Notes under the pieces: generated by a model | Told to the model about the DNA's origin: nothing | The model's database searches: none | What the model saw: the letters and a program-made list of their open reading frames with translations, nothing else | Shown here: piece by piece, positions 47,990 through 62,300 of the stretch | How the letters are laid out: each line of letters opens with the position of its first letter | Numbering within the stretch: the first letter of the stretch is position 1 | DNA from: Mytilus trossulus | Lineage: Eukaryota; Mollusca; Bivalvia; Mytilida; Mytilidae | Direction of reading: 5' to 3' | DNA length: 64,000 nucleotides | NCBI RefSeq assembly: GCF_036588685.1 | Contig: NC_086379.1 | Coordinates: forward strand, 77,035,727-77,099,726 | Made by a program: the position numbers and the translations under genes

Positions 47990-48182
47990 AGAAGTGAAGC
48001 ATCAAACCATTCATAACAGCTAAAAACAACAAACAATTGGGAGAAAACAGTGTTTCAGTACTTTGATTATTTCCTCTACAGAGTAATCTCCCATATTTGC
48101 GGTTTTCATCATAATCTAATCGATTTTCTGACAACAACAACATTCTAAAATATGCTAAAATCTTAAAAGAAAACAGTCAGAA

Positions 48183-51100
48183 ATGGGAAATACAGACACT
48201 AAACTCAATTTTAGGAAAGCTGTCATACAGCTTACAACTAAGACACAGGTGAAACGATGAAACGAGTGAACAACACACGAAAACCCCATTCATACGTGTC
48301 ACATTTATATCGGATCAGAACAGCAAAAAAAATCCTCTCAAACAACACGCATGACCAATTTTATTAATTACAATAAAAGGATTTTGTAAAATGAGTATTT
48401 CCTAAAAATTTGAAGGCTAGTTGGAGAACAACTAAAGTAAATTTACATCCAGTTGTTGCTCTGGGTCTGACTTTCATAGACATAGACCTTTAGCTTGTGT
48501 TGTCATTTATGAAATTATATGAATGAGTTGCATGTACACTAGTTATCCTAGTTCAGGGACTATAATACTTTGTGTACCTGCTAGTATGATAGTACCTGAC
48601 AAGGTCGATCTGCAGAAAGAATGTGTCAACAATTAATGATGTACATTTTTAATTTGCTCAAGCATTGTCACAAAGGAAATGCAAAATGTAGTCTTGAGAT
48701 TACTCTGACGTCGAACAAAATGAGAAATGAACAATTTGATGCCCATATTCTGTTTTTATATTGATCTAAGGCTGTCAGTCAGCTCTAGGTGCAACGAAGC
48801 AGCACATCTATTTTAGACGGGCAATATCAACTTTTTGATATGGGACAAACTCTAACATCCCATGGCCCCAGTTTGTCTAGCAAAACAGCTGTTAGACGTC
48901 AGAGTAATCTTGGACAAAGGAAATGTAAAGAAAAATGTAGAAATATTATTTTATGGTGACATGAGGCCCTGGTGGACGACCCCAGAGAAAATTCACAGCT
49001 ATATAGGTTACAGTTCATGTATGGCCTTCAACAATGAGCCAAACCACATAGTAAGCCATGAAAGACCCTTATGACAGATTTAGCATAATTTTGAAAGAAA
49101 ACTAATGGCCAGATTTTATTTACAAAATTATCATATACATCAAAATGCAACAACCACTGAATTGCAGGACCTGACTTGTGACATGCACATACAAAATTTG
49201 ATGGGGTTCAACTAGTTTTCTGGCACCAAACCCTACTCCTAAACTTGTACAGTGGTGTTCAACTTGAGAACAAATTATAAAAAGCAGTTGGAAAGGGGTC
49301 AACTCATCATATCAAAACAAAGCCGGCAAATGACTAACAAAAACACAGACCAGAAACACAAGGGAATTTATAGTTACTGGCAGCTAGTTGAAAGCTTATA
49401 ACAACTAAAAGAAATAAGCGTCTAAGACTAAAATAAAAATGAGTACAGATCCAACATCTAACTTTAAAAGGCTACAAGGACACAGAGAAGAACAGTGTTT
49501 AATACACTCGAAGAATAAAACTATCAATCTTAGATTTATATTTTTCTTTCAATAGCCAATAGAAGCCAGTGATGAATCATTTTGGGAACAGTTTTGGTCT
49601 GACAGTGTCACCTGTGTACAAGATGTCTTTACTCTAATACCTGCCGCAGAGATACGAGCACTGCGAGAAGAATCTCCGTCGAATCTAGCAACATTATGTT
49701 ACAAAGCTGTGGAGAAACTTGTAGCAGCTGCAGAAAGTGGTTGTCCTTCACAGAAAGAACAACAAATTGGTAAAATGAGTTTATATTGGCACCACATCTT
49801 CCTATATCTATTATATGTTCTCATTTCTGTTACAAATGTGATACAAACACTCAAGTTCATAAAATCATTAATATACAAATGTATACATGTATATTTCTAT
49901 TATAAAATTCACATGAAGTTAAATTGTATAATACAGTAAAAACAGACATTTTGAAATACCTGTGTGAAGATAAGAATATCTTTAAAGATGCTTTACAATT
50001 CTTTCTTAACCTAAACCTAAGATTATAGAATACATTTTAATTTTGCTGATATTTCATTTTGGTGATAGTCCTGCAATATTAACTCTTTAATCATCAATTT
50101 TAGTATAAGTAACAGTTATTCCTAATCTTTATCAAACCAAAGAAGATGTAATACAATATATATTATATAATTATCTTTATTTTGAAGTTTTAATAGGATA
50201 CATATCTCTGGGAACTGATTCCTGCAGATTATAGAAGAAAATTTATTTTCACTTTTGTAACGACATGTTGCCAACCTTAAAGTTATTGTTTATTCTATTT
50301 TTTTTCAGTTTTAAATTGTATACGGTTGTTGACAAGGGTGCTACCATATATATTCGAAGACCCAGATTGGAGAGGATTCTTCTGGTCAACTTTACCTGGT
50401 CAGTCAGAAGACTCAGAGGTGAGTGCTTGATAATTGATTACTCTTATCCATATAAGCAAATCAGTCAAAAGATCAAGCTTTTCTAATCTTTGCTGCTTTT
50501 TTTTTTAACTATAGAGTGATAATAGATATTGTATTTTATTGAATTATATTTATAACTTGATTTCCAACAGCTGGGTAAAAATAAATACAAACAAATTATA
50601 GTTGTTGCTTATCTGTCAAGCAGACATCTGTTAGTGGTGAGATTAAAGACTTGTGAACTTGTCTTTAAATATCTGTTTCAAGCAGCTTGGTTAAACATAA
50701 AGCTGGGTATATTTATATTACTCATTACACATTACAGCTAAAGTGTTAAGTGAAAATGCATGTAATATTTGCTGCTAGATGTTAATATAAAAAAGAAGAT
50801 GTGGTTTGATTGCTATTGAGACAACTCTCCTCAAAAGACCAAATGACACAGAAATCAACAAATATAGGTCGCTGTACATCTTTCAACAATGAGAAAAGTA
50901 TTTCATAGTCATAGTCATCCCCAAAATATCAAATATAAAACAATCAAAATTAGAAAACTAGCGTCTAATTGATGGAGAAAAAAAATGGAAAAAAAAATAT
51001 AACACATCAAAAAATGGTAACCACTAAATAACAGGCTCCTGACTTGGGGCAGACACATACATACAGAATGTGTCAGGGTTAAACATGTTTGCAGATCCTA

Positions 51101-53305
51101 ACCTCCCTTTAACCTGGGACAGTGGTATAACAGTACAACATAAGAACGAACTATAAAAATCATTTGAAAAAGGCTTATTTCATCAGATGGATACAAATAC
51201 ACAGATGGGATATGGCTGGGTACTTGTTTATCCCAACAACAAAAAGACACTAACAACTAACTACTCACAACTAATAAAACTGTAACAACTAACAACTAAT
51301 AAAAATACCCACATCAATCGATCTGTAGATTTTACTGTTTATTTATGCATCCCACACAGCCAGATGACACACCATGCTGGGTTGACTTTCCCTTTTCATA
51401 AATTGTGACCAATATGATACAATTTAAAATTCATAAACCATGAAAATTATTATCCTTGAATGGAAGTACTTTTCAGGATACACCCAGTTATTATCAATTT
51501 TGATTAACTATTGATTGTTATTTATTTGGAGTGCTGCCAAAAACATATTTTCAATTGGAATCGAGTTTTACAAGAGCATCACTTGAATGTTGAGTACCAC
51601 AGAATTACACAATTAGGTAATATGCTTCCAGGGTAACTTGTGTAAATAGTCGTTCATGTATTATGTCAATTTCTTTATTTTACAGACTGAGAGTCCTCCG
51701 CTAGCCCAGTCACTTCTTAATGCTCTATCAGTAAGTTATTACATAAATATCTCTTTGTATTTATACGGCTATTTATAATAATGGAAAGTTAAGAAGGCAT
51801 ATAGTTTTCAGAAACAAAATGTAATATCTTATGTAAAAGTTTTGAATGATAATAATTACAACAATAATGATAATAAATCCCACAAATTCTTAAAATGACT
51901 TAATTTTATTATGAATAGATAAGATTGATATGTAGGTCAAGACAATTTTCAAGACAACCTTTCAGTTGCTTAAGAATATATTTAATTCCTATTATCTTGT
52001 GATATGAAACTATACTGTATGAGAGATTGGTACATGTACAAAAATATTATGGAAAAACTTAGTCCTTTGAACATAGAGCTCATTTTAACATAACAAATGT
52101 TGTATACTATAATTGATTAGTTATTCAATTTATTTTTTCAATAAAACTAGAAGTCAACCAATATAAACAAGTGTATGAAATAGGAGTAAAATGTGTGAAC
52201 ATATATTAATTGAATATTTCTTATTGAAATATATTGATGTATTTTAAGATCTGACCTATAACTAAATATTTTTGTCTCCACAGGATCTGTTGTTTTGTCC
52301 AGAATTTACGGTGCAGTCAAACAGAAAGTCTGGGCCTGTAAGTATGTCTGTTGCCAACATATGAAGGATGAGGGTCTATTTGAATATACACAAGGGTGTC
52401 AATTTTAAGGAACTCAATGCAATTATGTTGTATAAATGTTTATAAACAAGAGATTAATGCTGCAATTGTAATTAAATAAAATACATTGTGGACTACAAAA
52501 AAATTCTGAAATATCCGAGTATTTTAGTGAATTTGAGAATATTACTTTATGTCTTTATCTTGACAATGCTGGCTTCATTGTTTCCAATCTATCTTTCTAA
52601 TTGAGGACATTTAAAGTAAAACTGTAAGTAAAGAAAGGCTTATATTTTGATTTCTTGCCTAAGTACTGAAGCAAGATATGGTTGCTTATTACTATATAAG
52701 GACAAGTTATGTGGACAAAAATCAACAGACTCAACCCTTTTTTGTGCAGAACAATGGTGGAAGTATAATTCCTAATTATAAATAAATAATGTTTATATTT
52801 GTAGGATAACCCAGAAGATATGACTTCTATAGACAGTTGTGAATATATATGGGAAGCTGGTGTTGGATTTGCACACTCTCCTACGCATAACCATACTCAT
52901 GATCAAAATCGTACAGAAATAATCAAACTTCTACTCACTTGTTTCTCAGAAACTATGTACTTGCCTCCTGTCGGTAAGTTCTGGCTTCCATTCTTCTTAT
53001 TTTCATGCATCATTTGAGAGATCAGACATAGAAAAGAAAGTTTGGAGTTAGGTTGTCATGACTTATTACATTTAGAATATACAAAGAAAAAAATGTGAAA
53101 ACACTTCATAGTATTTTTAGTATAGTGAATATTTCCATTTTGTTTAATTTCAGCTGATGCCCATACATCACCTAACCAATGGATTCATTACTTCTCATCA
53201 ACAGATAACAGGTAACTGTGTAGAAAGTATTATTAAATGGTTGTTGCTATTTTTATACGACCGCAAATTTTGAAAAAATTTTCGTCGTATATTGCTATCA
53301 CGTTG

Positions 53306-53343
<38 letters not shown>

Positions 53344-56300
53344 CGAATACTTTTAGTTTTCGCACTCTAACTTTAGTAAAAGTGAATAGAAATCTACGAA
53401 ATTTTAACACAAGGTTTATGACCATAAAAGGAAGGCTGGTATTGATTTTGGGAGTTTTGGTCCCAACATTTTAGGAATTAGGGGCCAAAAAGGGCCCAAA
53501 TAAGCATTTTCTTGGTTTTCGCACTATAACTTTAGTTTAAGTTAATAGAAATCTATGAAATTTTGACACAAGGTTTATGACCACAAAAGAAAGGTTGGGA
53601 TTGATTTTGGGAGTTTTGGTTTCAACAGTTTAGGAATAAGGGGCCAAAAAAGGGCCCAAATAAGCATTATTCTTGGTTTTCGCACAATAACTTTAGTTAA
53701 AGTAAATAGAAATCAATGAAATTTAAACACAATGTTCATGACCACAAAAGGAAGGTTGGCATTGATTTTGGGAGTTTCGGTCCCAACAGTTTAGGAATTA
53801 GGGGCCAAAAAGGGACCCAAATAAGCATTTTTCTTGGTTTTCCCACCATAGCGTTAGTATAAGTAAATAGAAATCTATGAAATTTAAACACAAGGTTTAT
53901 GACTATAAAAGGAAGGTTGGTATTGATTTTGGGAGTTTTGGTCCCAACAGTTAAGGAAAAAGGGGCCCAAAGGGTCCAAAATTAAACTTTGTTTGATTTC
54001 ATCAAAATTGAATAATTGGGGTTCTTTAATATGCCGAATCTAACTGTGTATGTCGATTCTTAATTTTTGGTCCCGTTTTCAAATTGGTCTACATTAAGGT
54101 CCAAAGGGTCCAAAATTAAATTTAGTTTGATTTTAACAAAAATTGAAACCTTGGGGTTCTTTGATATGCCAAATCTAAAAATGTACTTAGATTTTTTATT
54201 ATTGGCCCAGTTTTCAAGTTGGCCCAAATTGAGGTCCAAAATTAAACATTGTTTGATTTCATCAAAAATTGAATAATTGGGGTTCTTTGATATGCCAAAT
54301 CTAACTGTGTATGTAGATTCTTAATTTTTGGTCCAGTTTTAAAATTGGTCTAAATTAAAGTGCAAAGGGTCCAAAATTAAACTAAGTTTGATTTTAACAA
54401 AAATTAAATTCTTGGGCCTCTTTGATATGCTGAATCTAAACATGTACTTAGATTTTTGATTATGCGCCCAGTTTTCAAGTTGGTCCAAATCAGGATCTAA
54501 AATTATTATATTAAGTATTGTGCAATAGCAAGTCTTTTCAATTGCACAGTATTGTGCAATGGCAAGAAATATCTAATTTCACAATATTGTGAAATAGCAA
54601 ATTTTTTTTTAATTAAGAGTTATCTTTCTTTGTCCAGTATAGTAAGCAAGAAATATCTGAAAGAATTTTTTTTAATTGGAGTTATCTTTCTTTGTCCAGA
54701 ATCAACTTAAATCTTTGTTATATACAATATACAATGTATATTCACTTTTTACTACCAACTGATAAATTTAAATAATCTTTACCATTCAGTGATAACAAGC
54801 AGTGTTTTTACATCTTAATATTTTATGATGTATTTAAATGAGTAGTAATTGTTGCAAACTCCATTAGAATATTTTAATTGAAATTAGTTTTGGAATAAGG
54901 GAAAGGGGGGTGTGATTAAAAAATTGGGTATAATTTTTCTCATTTGAAATTTCATAAATAAAAAGAAAATTTATTCAAACATTTTTTTGAGAGGATTAAT
55001 ATTCAACAGCATAGTGAATAGTGAAGAGAAAACAAAAATTTTAAGTTCATTTGAATACATTCATTCTGTGTCAGAAACCTATGCTGTGTCAACTATTTAA
55101 TCACAATCCAAATTTAGAGCGGAATCCAGCTTGAATGTTGTGTCCATACTTGCCCCAACCGTTCAGGGTTCAACCTCTGCGGTCGTATAAAGCTACGCCC
55201 TGCGGAGCATCTGGTTTTAATTTCTCGAATAAAGAGATATTCCTTTCATGAAGAGATATCTTTTGAATCAAAGTGCTGGAATATGATACAAAAAGTGATA
55301 TGAAAATTGCATTAATTTGATTGGCTTAACCAACATCATGAAATATTTATGTGACATTTCCAATGGCTATTCCTTAGGTTATTAATGACTTTCTAAATCA
55401 AAAAGATGTATATTTATATCGTGGCAACACAGATATCTGAATTCTTCAATTAATACAAAACACTCACACTTCTCACATTAAAATTCCTTTGTTATCATTG
55501 AAATGTTTTAAATTCTTTAAGCACACCATCTTCACTAGACAAAGCTTTTGATCAGACCTGCTCAACTAAGAGCCAATTGGTATATCATTACTTATTTGTT
55601 TCAGACATGCTCTACCATTATTTACCTCCTTACTCAACATAGTGTGTTCATATGACCCTGTTGGGTATGGCCTACCATATAACCACCTGATGTTCACAGA
55701 TTCTCGGGAACCACTCGTGGAAGTAGCCCTTCAAGTTTTATGTGTTACATTGGAGAATGAAGCATCCAACAACCAGAATGTATCTGTGGACGGAACTTCT
55801 GGTGGAACTGCTATGGAAAATGGACAACCAGATGTAAGTTGGATATAAATTCTGCAACTTTATCGAATGCAATACAATATTACTCCTCAGGACAGTTAGG
55901 TTCAACTGTAAAATGTGAGTCTAGCCAAGTGTTCAGAATATTTTTTAATTTTAACTTTCAAGAGTGGAGAAATAAAGTATTGCTTGAAACACTGCGGTAG
56001 AATCTTTATGATACGCTTATGTAAGCATCTGATGTTTTACTGTTTCAATTTTATATATTTTGTCATTTTATATTGCATTAAAAAGTGGGGAAGAAGATAT
56101 CTCGAAGCAATGAATAATATCAATAAAAAATTTGTAAGGGTTCCGCAGAACCCAGTGTCTCGCCAATTTTTGCTGTAAATCGCAGGCTGAACAATAATGA
56201 GGAAAAAAATCAATGAAAATATTCCTCTTGTTACTATTTTATGATTGTAAGAAAATCTAAGTCCATTTAAAAGTAAATTACAGAAAAAACGGAGTAATCT

Positions 56301-59300
56301 TTTTACAAACTTTACTCCTGGATACAATCTTATGATCATAAATAAGCTTCTGTCCAAGTTTGGTACAAACCCAGAAAGAAAATTTAAGAAAGTTATTAAA
56401 ATTTTAAAAACTTTAACCACAGAGTGAATGTAATGGTTCCCCCATAAAAACTAAGTCCATTTAAAAGTAAAATATGGAAAAAATGGATTTATTTATTTAC
56501 AAAATTAACTTTTGGATACTATCTTATGATTATAAACAAGCTTCTGTCCAAGTTTGGTACAAACCCAGGATAGTTTAAGAAAGTTATTAAAATTCTAAAA
56601 ACTTTAACCACAGAGGGAATGTAATGTTTCCCCACAGAAAAAAACTAAGCCCATTTATAGTAAAATATTGAAAAAATGGAATTTTATTTTTACAAAATTT
56701 ACTTCTGGATACTATCTTATGATCATAAACAAACTTCTGTCAAAGTTTGGTAGAAATCCAGTATAGTTTAAGAAAGTTATTAAAATTTCAAAAACTTTAA
56801 CCACAGAGTGAATATTTGTTGACGCCACCGACGACGACGGAATGTAGTATCGCTTAGTCTGGCTTTTTCGACTAAAGTCGAAGGCTCGACAAAAACCAAA
56901 AAGGTGTAACCAAGAAAAGAAAGATGATACATTGCACTCAAAACATTATACAGAAAACTAAAGATTAAGTAACATCAACCTGATAAAAACACTGGGCATG
57001 TTTAATTAGTGTGCTCATGAAATGATGGCTAATAAGAATTCTATATTTGTATTTATTTTTTGCTATTTCAGGCTGCTGGTCCAGATAATCTGTTTGTCAA
57101 TTACCTGTCCAGGATACACAGAGAAGAAGTATGTAGTTTGATTTCAGTTGTTTATATTATTTTTCTCAATAGCATAATTCATGCATTGGAAAAATGAGTC
57201 ATCAAAATGTGTTATGAATATGTTGAAACTGTAGGGATAATACCGCCAAAACAAATATTACAAGTTAAAATAATGATGAAAAAATGATTTTTTGTTGATA
57301 TTTGATTTTATGGTTTTGCCAAAGTCTGCGTACAAGCCTATAGAAAATATGTACTTTGTGGAACATTCAAATTTGGGGATCACCTTTACCCCCAGAAATT
57401 CATGAAAATTGGTATCCTAAAAATAATGATAAATCCACAGTTTGTATTTTACTTTAACATTTACTCTGTAAATATAAAAAAGGCTAAATCAACTCATGGA
57501 TAATTTTAGCAAGGCAATTACTGGGAGCTTTAATATACATGTTATACATTCCTTCGTTTTCAGGATTTCCATTTTATATTGAGAGGCATTACAAGGTTGT
57601 TAAATAATCCACTGGCACAGACTTATCTACCGGGTTCTACTAAGAAAATACAGTTTCATCAGGAACTATTAGTTATGTTCTGGAAAATGTGTGATATAAA
57701 TAAGGTAAAAAGGATACTTTTATTCCTATAAAGATAAGAAGGTGTGGTAATATTGCCAAAGAGACTCTTCTCTTCTAGAGACAAAATGATGTAGAAGTCA
57801 TCACCCATCAGTCATTGTGCAGCCTTCAACAGTCAGTAAAAAGAACATATCAAAGAAATAGAAATAACTCATTGTAAAATTATATATATATTCATTACTA
57901 AAGTCTAGAGCTTTATTGACCATATCAAATGGCCTCATTGTTGTTAGTGACAGAAGAAATGTATAATACAGGTTTCTTTTTTTGTCAAACCAAATTAACA
58001 TATAGTGTTTGTCTATTTGCAGAAATTCATGTTTTTTGTCCTGAAGAGCAGTGATGTATTAGATGTACTGGTACCAATTCTGTATTTCCTTAATGACGCA
58101 CGGGCAGATCAATGTAAGTATAATCTCAGACGTTTATTCAAGTTAATGTTCAGAGGTTTTTACATTATTTATTTTGGTGCTTCACTTTGGTAGAAATTTT
58201 TGTTTTAGTCATTGACTTTATTTTCATAAGTTATTTGATTACTGTAAACTAACTTATTTTCACAGATACTTCATTTGGCGTTCAGCCCTTGCTAGCCGAT
58301 TTTACAGTGATTTTTTTATTCTTGGGGAAAGTCTCCAAATAAATTGATTGCGAAAATAAGTTGTTTTACAGTATTGTATGCAGCATTTTATTACAAATTT
58401 CAACATGTATCTCCAATGTTTTATGTTTTCAGATTCAGGTAATGATAGTTTTATTGACTAGATGAACCTAACAATCTCAGGAAACACATATATTTCTCTT
58501 GATGCATGCTTAATGTAGGCTTGATTTATAATATTGTTGGACATTTTTTAAAACTGCCAACATCCAAATATAAGTTTTGCTTTAATATCTAATCTCTATG
58601 TTAGATTATTTATTATTTCAACAGTTATAAGTTAGAGAGTATAGGAAAAAACTGAGAAAAATTGTTTCCACAATGAATAAATTATGATTTTTGCATAGCC
58701 CCTTTATATACATATTAATTCAAAATATGAAAAGTACTTGTTGGTCAATTTTCATTCAAAATGTTTTGAGTGAAACAGATCTTGAGATATAAGAAATCAT
58801 TGAATTTATGGCTTCACATATATTCATATATGAACTCATACTTTTTTTTTTAACCTTAGCCACTATTTGACCAGGGCACATAGTCTTACCCTTGTCATTT
58901 CATCATCTGGCCCTCCTGTAATCAAACAGTTGTCCAATCATTTATGTGTTTAATGGGGATTAACAGATCAAGTATTCTTTCTATTCTAAGTGATTAACTT
59001 TTTACGGAATTGTGGCCTATAGACTTGTACTTGTCATGACTGTTTTGTTATGCCTTCAGTTACATAGCTGATATTTGGTACATTTATTTGTTATGATGTT
59101 AAACAGATAAAGTTCTGAACGACCAACTTTTCAAAATGAGGCTGCAGACAGAAGAATCTGTGTTTTTACTAAAACATCTTTTGTACATGTATATTTCCTT
59201 TTGATAGAAGATACCCAGGGCACATCTTTTTAGCACTTTAACTGCCTAACAGAGCTTTTAGTTGATTTGCAACACCAGCACATTGCAGTTAAATAATAGT

Positions 59301-62300
59301 TCCCCCTTTTCTCTCTAAAGATGACAGAAAATACATTTCTATTAAAATAGAGCTTACAAATTTCTGAATAGCTTCTTTGAGTTAGTACCTTACTAGTCCC
59401 CTACCGACAAAGTCAAAAGACAAAAGTTTTGCACTCTGTCTGTCTGACTGTCTGTCCATCTGTCAGTCCGGCAAATAAGTTGTCCATGTTTTTTCTCCCT
59501 GCTTGTTTCTTATCATTCTCAATCTTATTTATATATTGTTCTATAAAAGAGGCAAATTGTGTGATTTAAAAAAAATAGGTTGAAGTTACAAAGTTTGAGT
59601 TGTTGTTTATCATGCTTTAGAATTGATGAGTAAGACAACCTATTTTACGTTAGGCTTAAAATTGAGAATGGAAAAGGTGAATGTGTCAAACCCTACCAAA
59701 GAGTACAAAACACTCAGGATAAAATTCAAATATAATATCCCAGGCCATGTGCTAATGTCCAACAAATCTATGGCTTCCTTGAATTGTTACTTAAACAAAA
59801 TCAAAATTGGATATTGTTATTTTACTATGAATATTTGAATAGTCCCTCCTTCTTTCATGGGATAAAACAATTTAAAAAATATTCAGATAGCTTATATCTT
59901 GAGGCCAAGGGTGTTAAATGTACTACCAAAATACAAATATAATGAAAATGTAATTTTCAGAATGGTTTTGATTGTCAAAAAATTATCTTGTGATAACTTT
60001 TCCATTAAAATTATAATATTTAAACTTTTGTGTGAAGATTTTCTGCCTCAAGTTTAAATATAGATGTGACAAAATATTCATGATTGAAAAGAATTTAACT
60101 TTCCTCTCAAATGGTCAATCAAAGCTTTCTCTAACAATTGGCAGTGCAAAAATCTACAGTCATGGGACAAAAGTAATTTCTCACTCAAAAAATGTCCCTA
60201 TCATTTCTACCAAAATCGATATTTTTCAAAAAATATTACCAAGTAACTGTATGAGCGATTTTTATAACTGTTTATCATTTACTTTTGCATCCATAATCTG
60301 TTTATCAAGTGATTTACAGCCCTATTGCTTCTTGTGAAATAAAGAATTTTAGAAATCTGTCATTTGATGAATAGCAGGAAGAAACATATTACTCCTTAAA
60401 ATGTCTATAGTGTTATTTACTCAAAATGAAATATATTATTTTTTCAGCTCGTGTTGGTTTAATGCATATTGGTGTATTTATTTTGTTACTTCTGAGTGGA
60501 GAGAGGAATTTTGGTGTAAGATTAAACAAGCCCTATACTGTACGAGTACCAATGGATATACCAGTATTCACTGGAACACATGCTGATTTTCTTATAATTG
60601 TAAGTACTAATGGATAGCATGTAATGAACTGGATTGTATTCTAATTTAAATATATAAATCTTTAAAAAAACATTTCAGATATATCTCAGTTCAATGTGTT
60701 TCTTTAAATAAAAAATGTATGTCCAATCCGATGTTGTTTTACAATAGTAAGCTCACATTGTCAAGAAGGAATGAAAAAAGTGATGATGATAAAAAAAATT
60801 TATTATAAGTTTAAGACCTCTATAGAAAAAAATATCAAACTGTCGTACAAAAACGTTTAAGTCCATATGAGTTTTGTTACCTGTCCTAAGTGCTTATTAA
60901 AATAATGTTGTGATTGTCAGAGATTGAGGCTGTTTCAGTGTGAAATAATTAATGCTAAATTAAGGAACCACTAGTTTGAACTTCAAAGAATCAAATTTTA
61001 CTATAAAATCTACCAAGTTAATGAGAAGAAAATTTCTACTTAATCTATTGGTGTGTTCTTATGGAAGAAGCACAAGTTAATTTCTATTTACCTAGTGCCA
61101 TAAATATATGATGGGAATATATTAAACCAAGCCTAACCATCTTCTGTTTTGTGGGTAGGTTATTTGTACACTAAAATAACGATATGTCTAATACAGTTTT
61201 ACAGAAAATTAGTGACTTAAGTTTATATACAGTATTTGTTAAACAAAATAATCATAATTCTAACAAGTAGAATCAGATTGAATGGGACTCATATACCTGT
61301 CAGTGGAATGGAATAGGCCTGTGTTGTTTACATTATATATTAATTAACCCAAATTTGTTCTTAATATAAGACCTAGAGGACTTTATATGACATATTTTTC
61401 ACATATTTTACAGTTTGTTTATGAGTTAAGTAATATGTAAAAATATAATTCTCTAGCAGCGTTACTTGGGGAGGTTGCTTCTTTTGTTGATTTTACTAAC
61501 AAATGGTCAGAATTTCCCTTTCTTCTTAAAGGGCTGTTCCATATAAAACAATAAGTAATACACTTGTCAGTTTTTATATTCTATCTTTAGTATATCTATA
61601 GATATTTTAAATTCAATCAGACTATATTGTAAAACCTATGCTTTGCTAGCTGACCTTCAGTGTGAAGATGTACTATCTCAAGGTCGTGTGTCTTATTGTA
61701 CAACAGATAATATAAAAAAAAGAAGATGTGGTATGATTGCCAATGGGACAACTCTCCATAAGAGACAAAAATGGCACAGAAATTAACAACTATAGGTCAC
61801 CGTTTGGCTTTCAACAATGAGCAAAACCGCATAGTCGGCTATAAAAGGCCCCAAAATGACAATGTAAAACAATTCAAACAAGAAAAATAACAGTCTTATT
61901 CATGTACAAAAAATGAATGAAAAACGAATATGTAACACTAAGTCTATTATTTAAAACAGTGATTTGAATACTTCAGTTCAAAGAATATTGACTTATGTGA
62001 TATCATATTTATCTGTTCATCTTTTTTTATTGATTGTTTTGAAGACAAGACAACTCTCTTGGTTTATATTCAATTTTGAATACTAACATTGCCTTTTTAT
62101 TATGGGCTGTTCCTCATTTCTTCTTTGAGCATTTTTTTCTATGTATCACATGTTTTTGTTGATTTTTAGCATGGCTCTTCACTAAGCAATTCATTTCATA
62201 AATTTAAACATTTCGATAATGCTTATTAATGGAACAGCCCAAGGATGTGGATTTTTTTATTCTAAGCATAAATAAAATCTTTTGCATGAATTTGAATATT

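Larger units (their letters stand above)
42601..48182. other. Repeat-bearing intergenic region between SLC25A10 and HID1
   Basis: AT-rich with no convincing exons. The listed elements are at 43021-43231, 45265-45420, 46001-46328 and 47249-47989. The remainder (43232-45264, 46329-47238) shows only short ORFs (43650-43853, 46553-46759, 46878-47165) without domain signals. Confidence 0.55.

Noticed and set aside
53198-53474. Arginine-rich ORFs on both strands
   Set aside because: They arise from the CGT trinucleotide run in the mobile element of HID1 intron 7.
60032-60337. 101-codon ORF in HID1 intron 11
   Set aside because: Intronic composition, no recognisable domain, and no splice context linking it to a gene.
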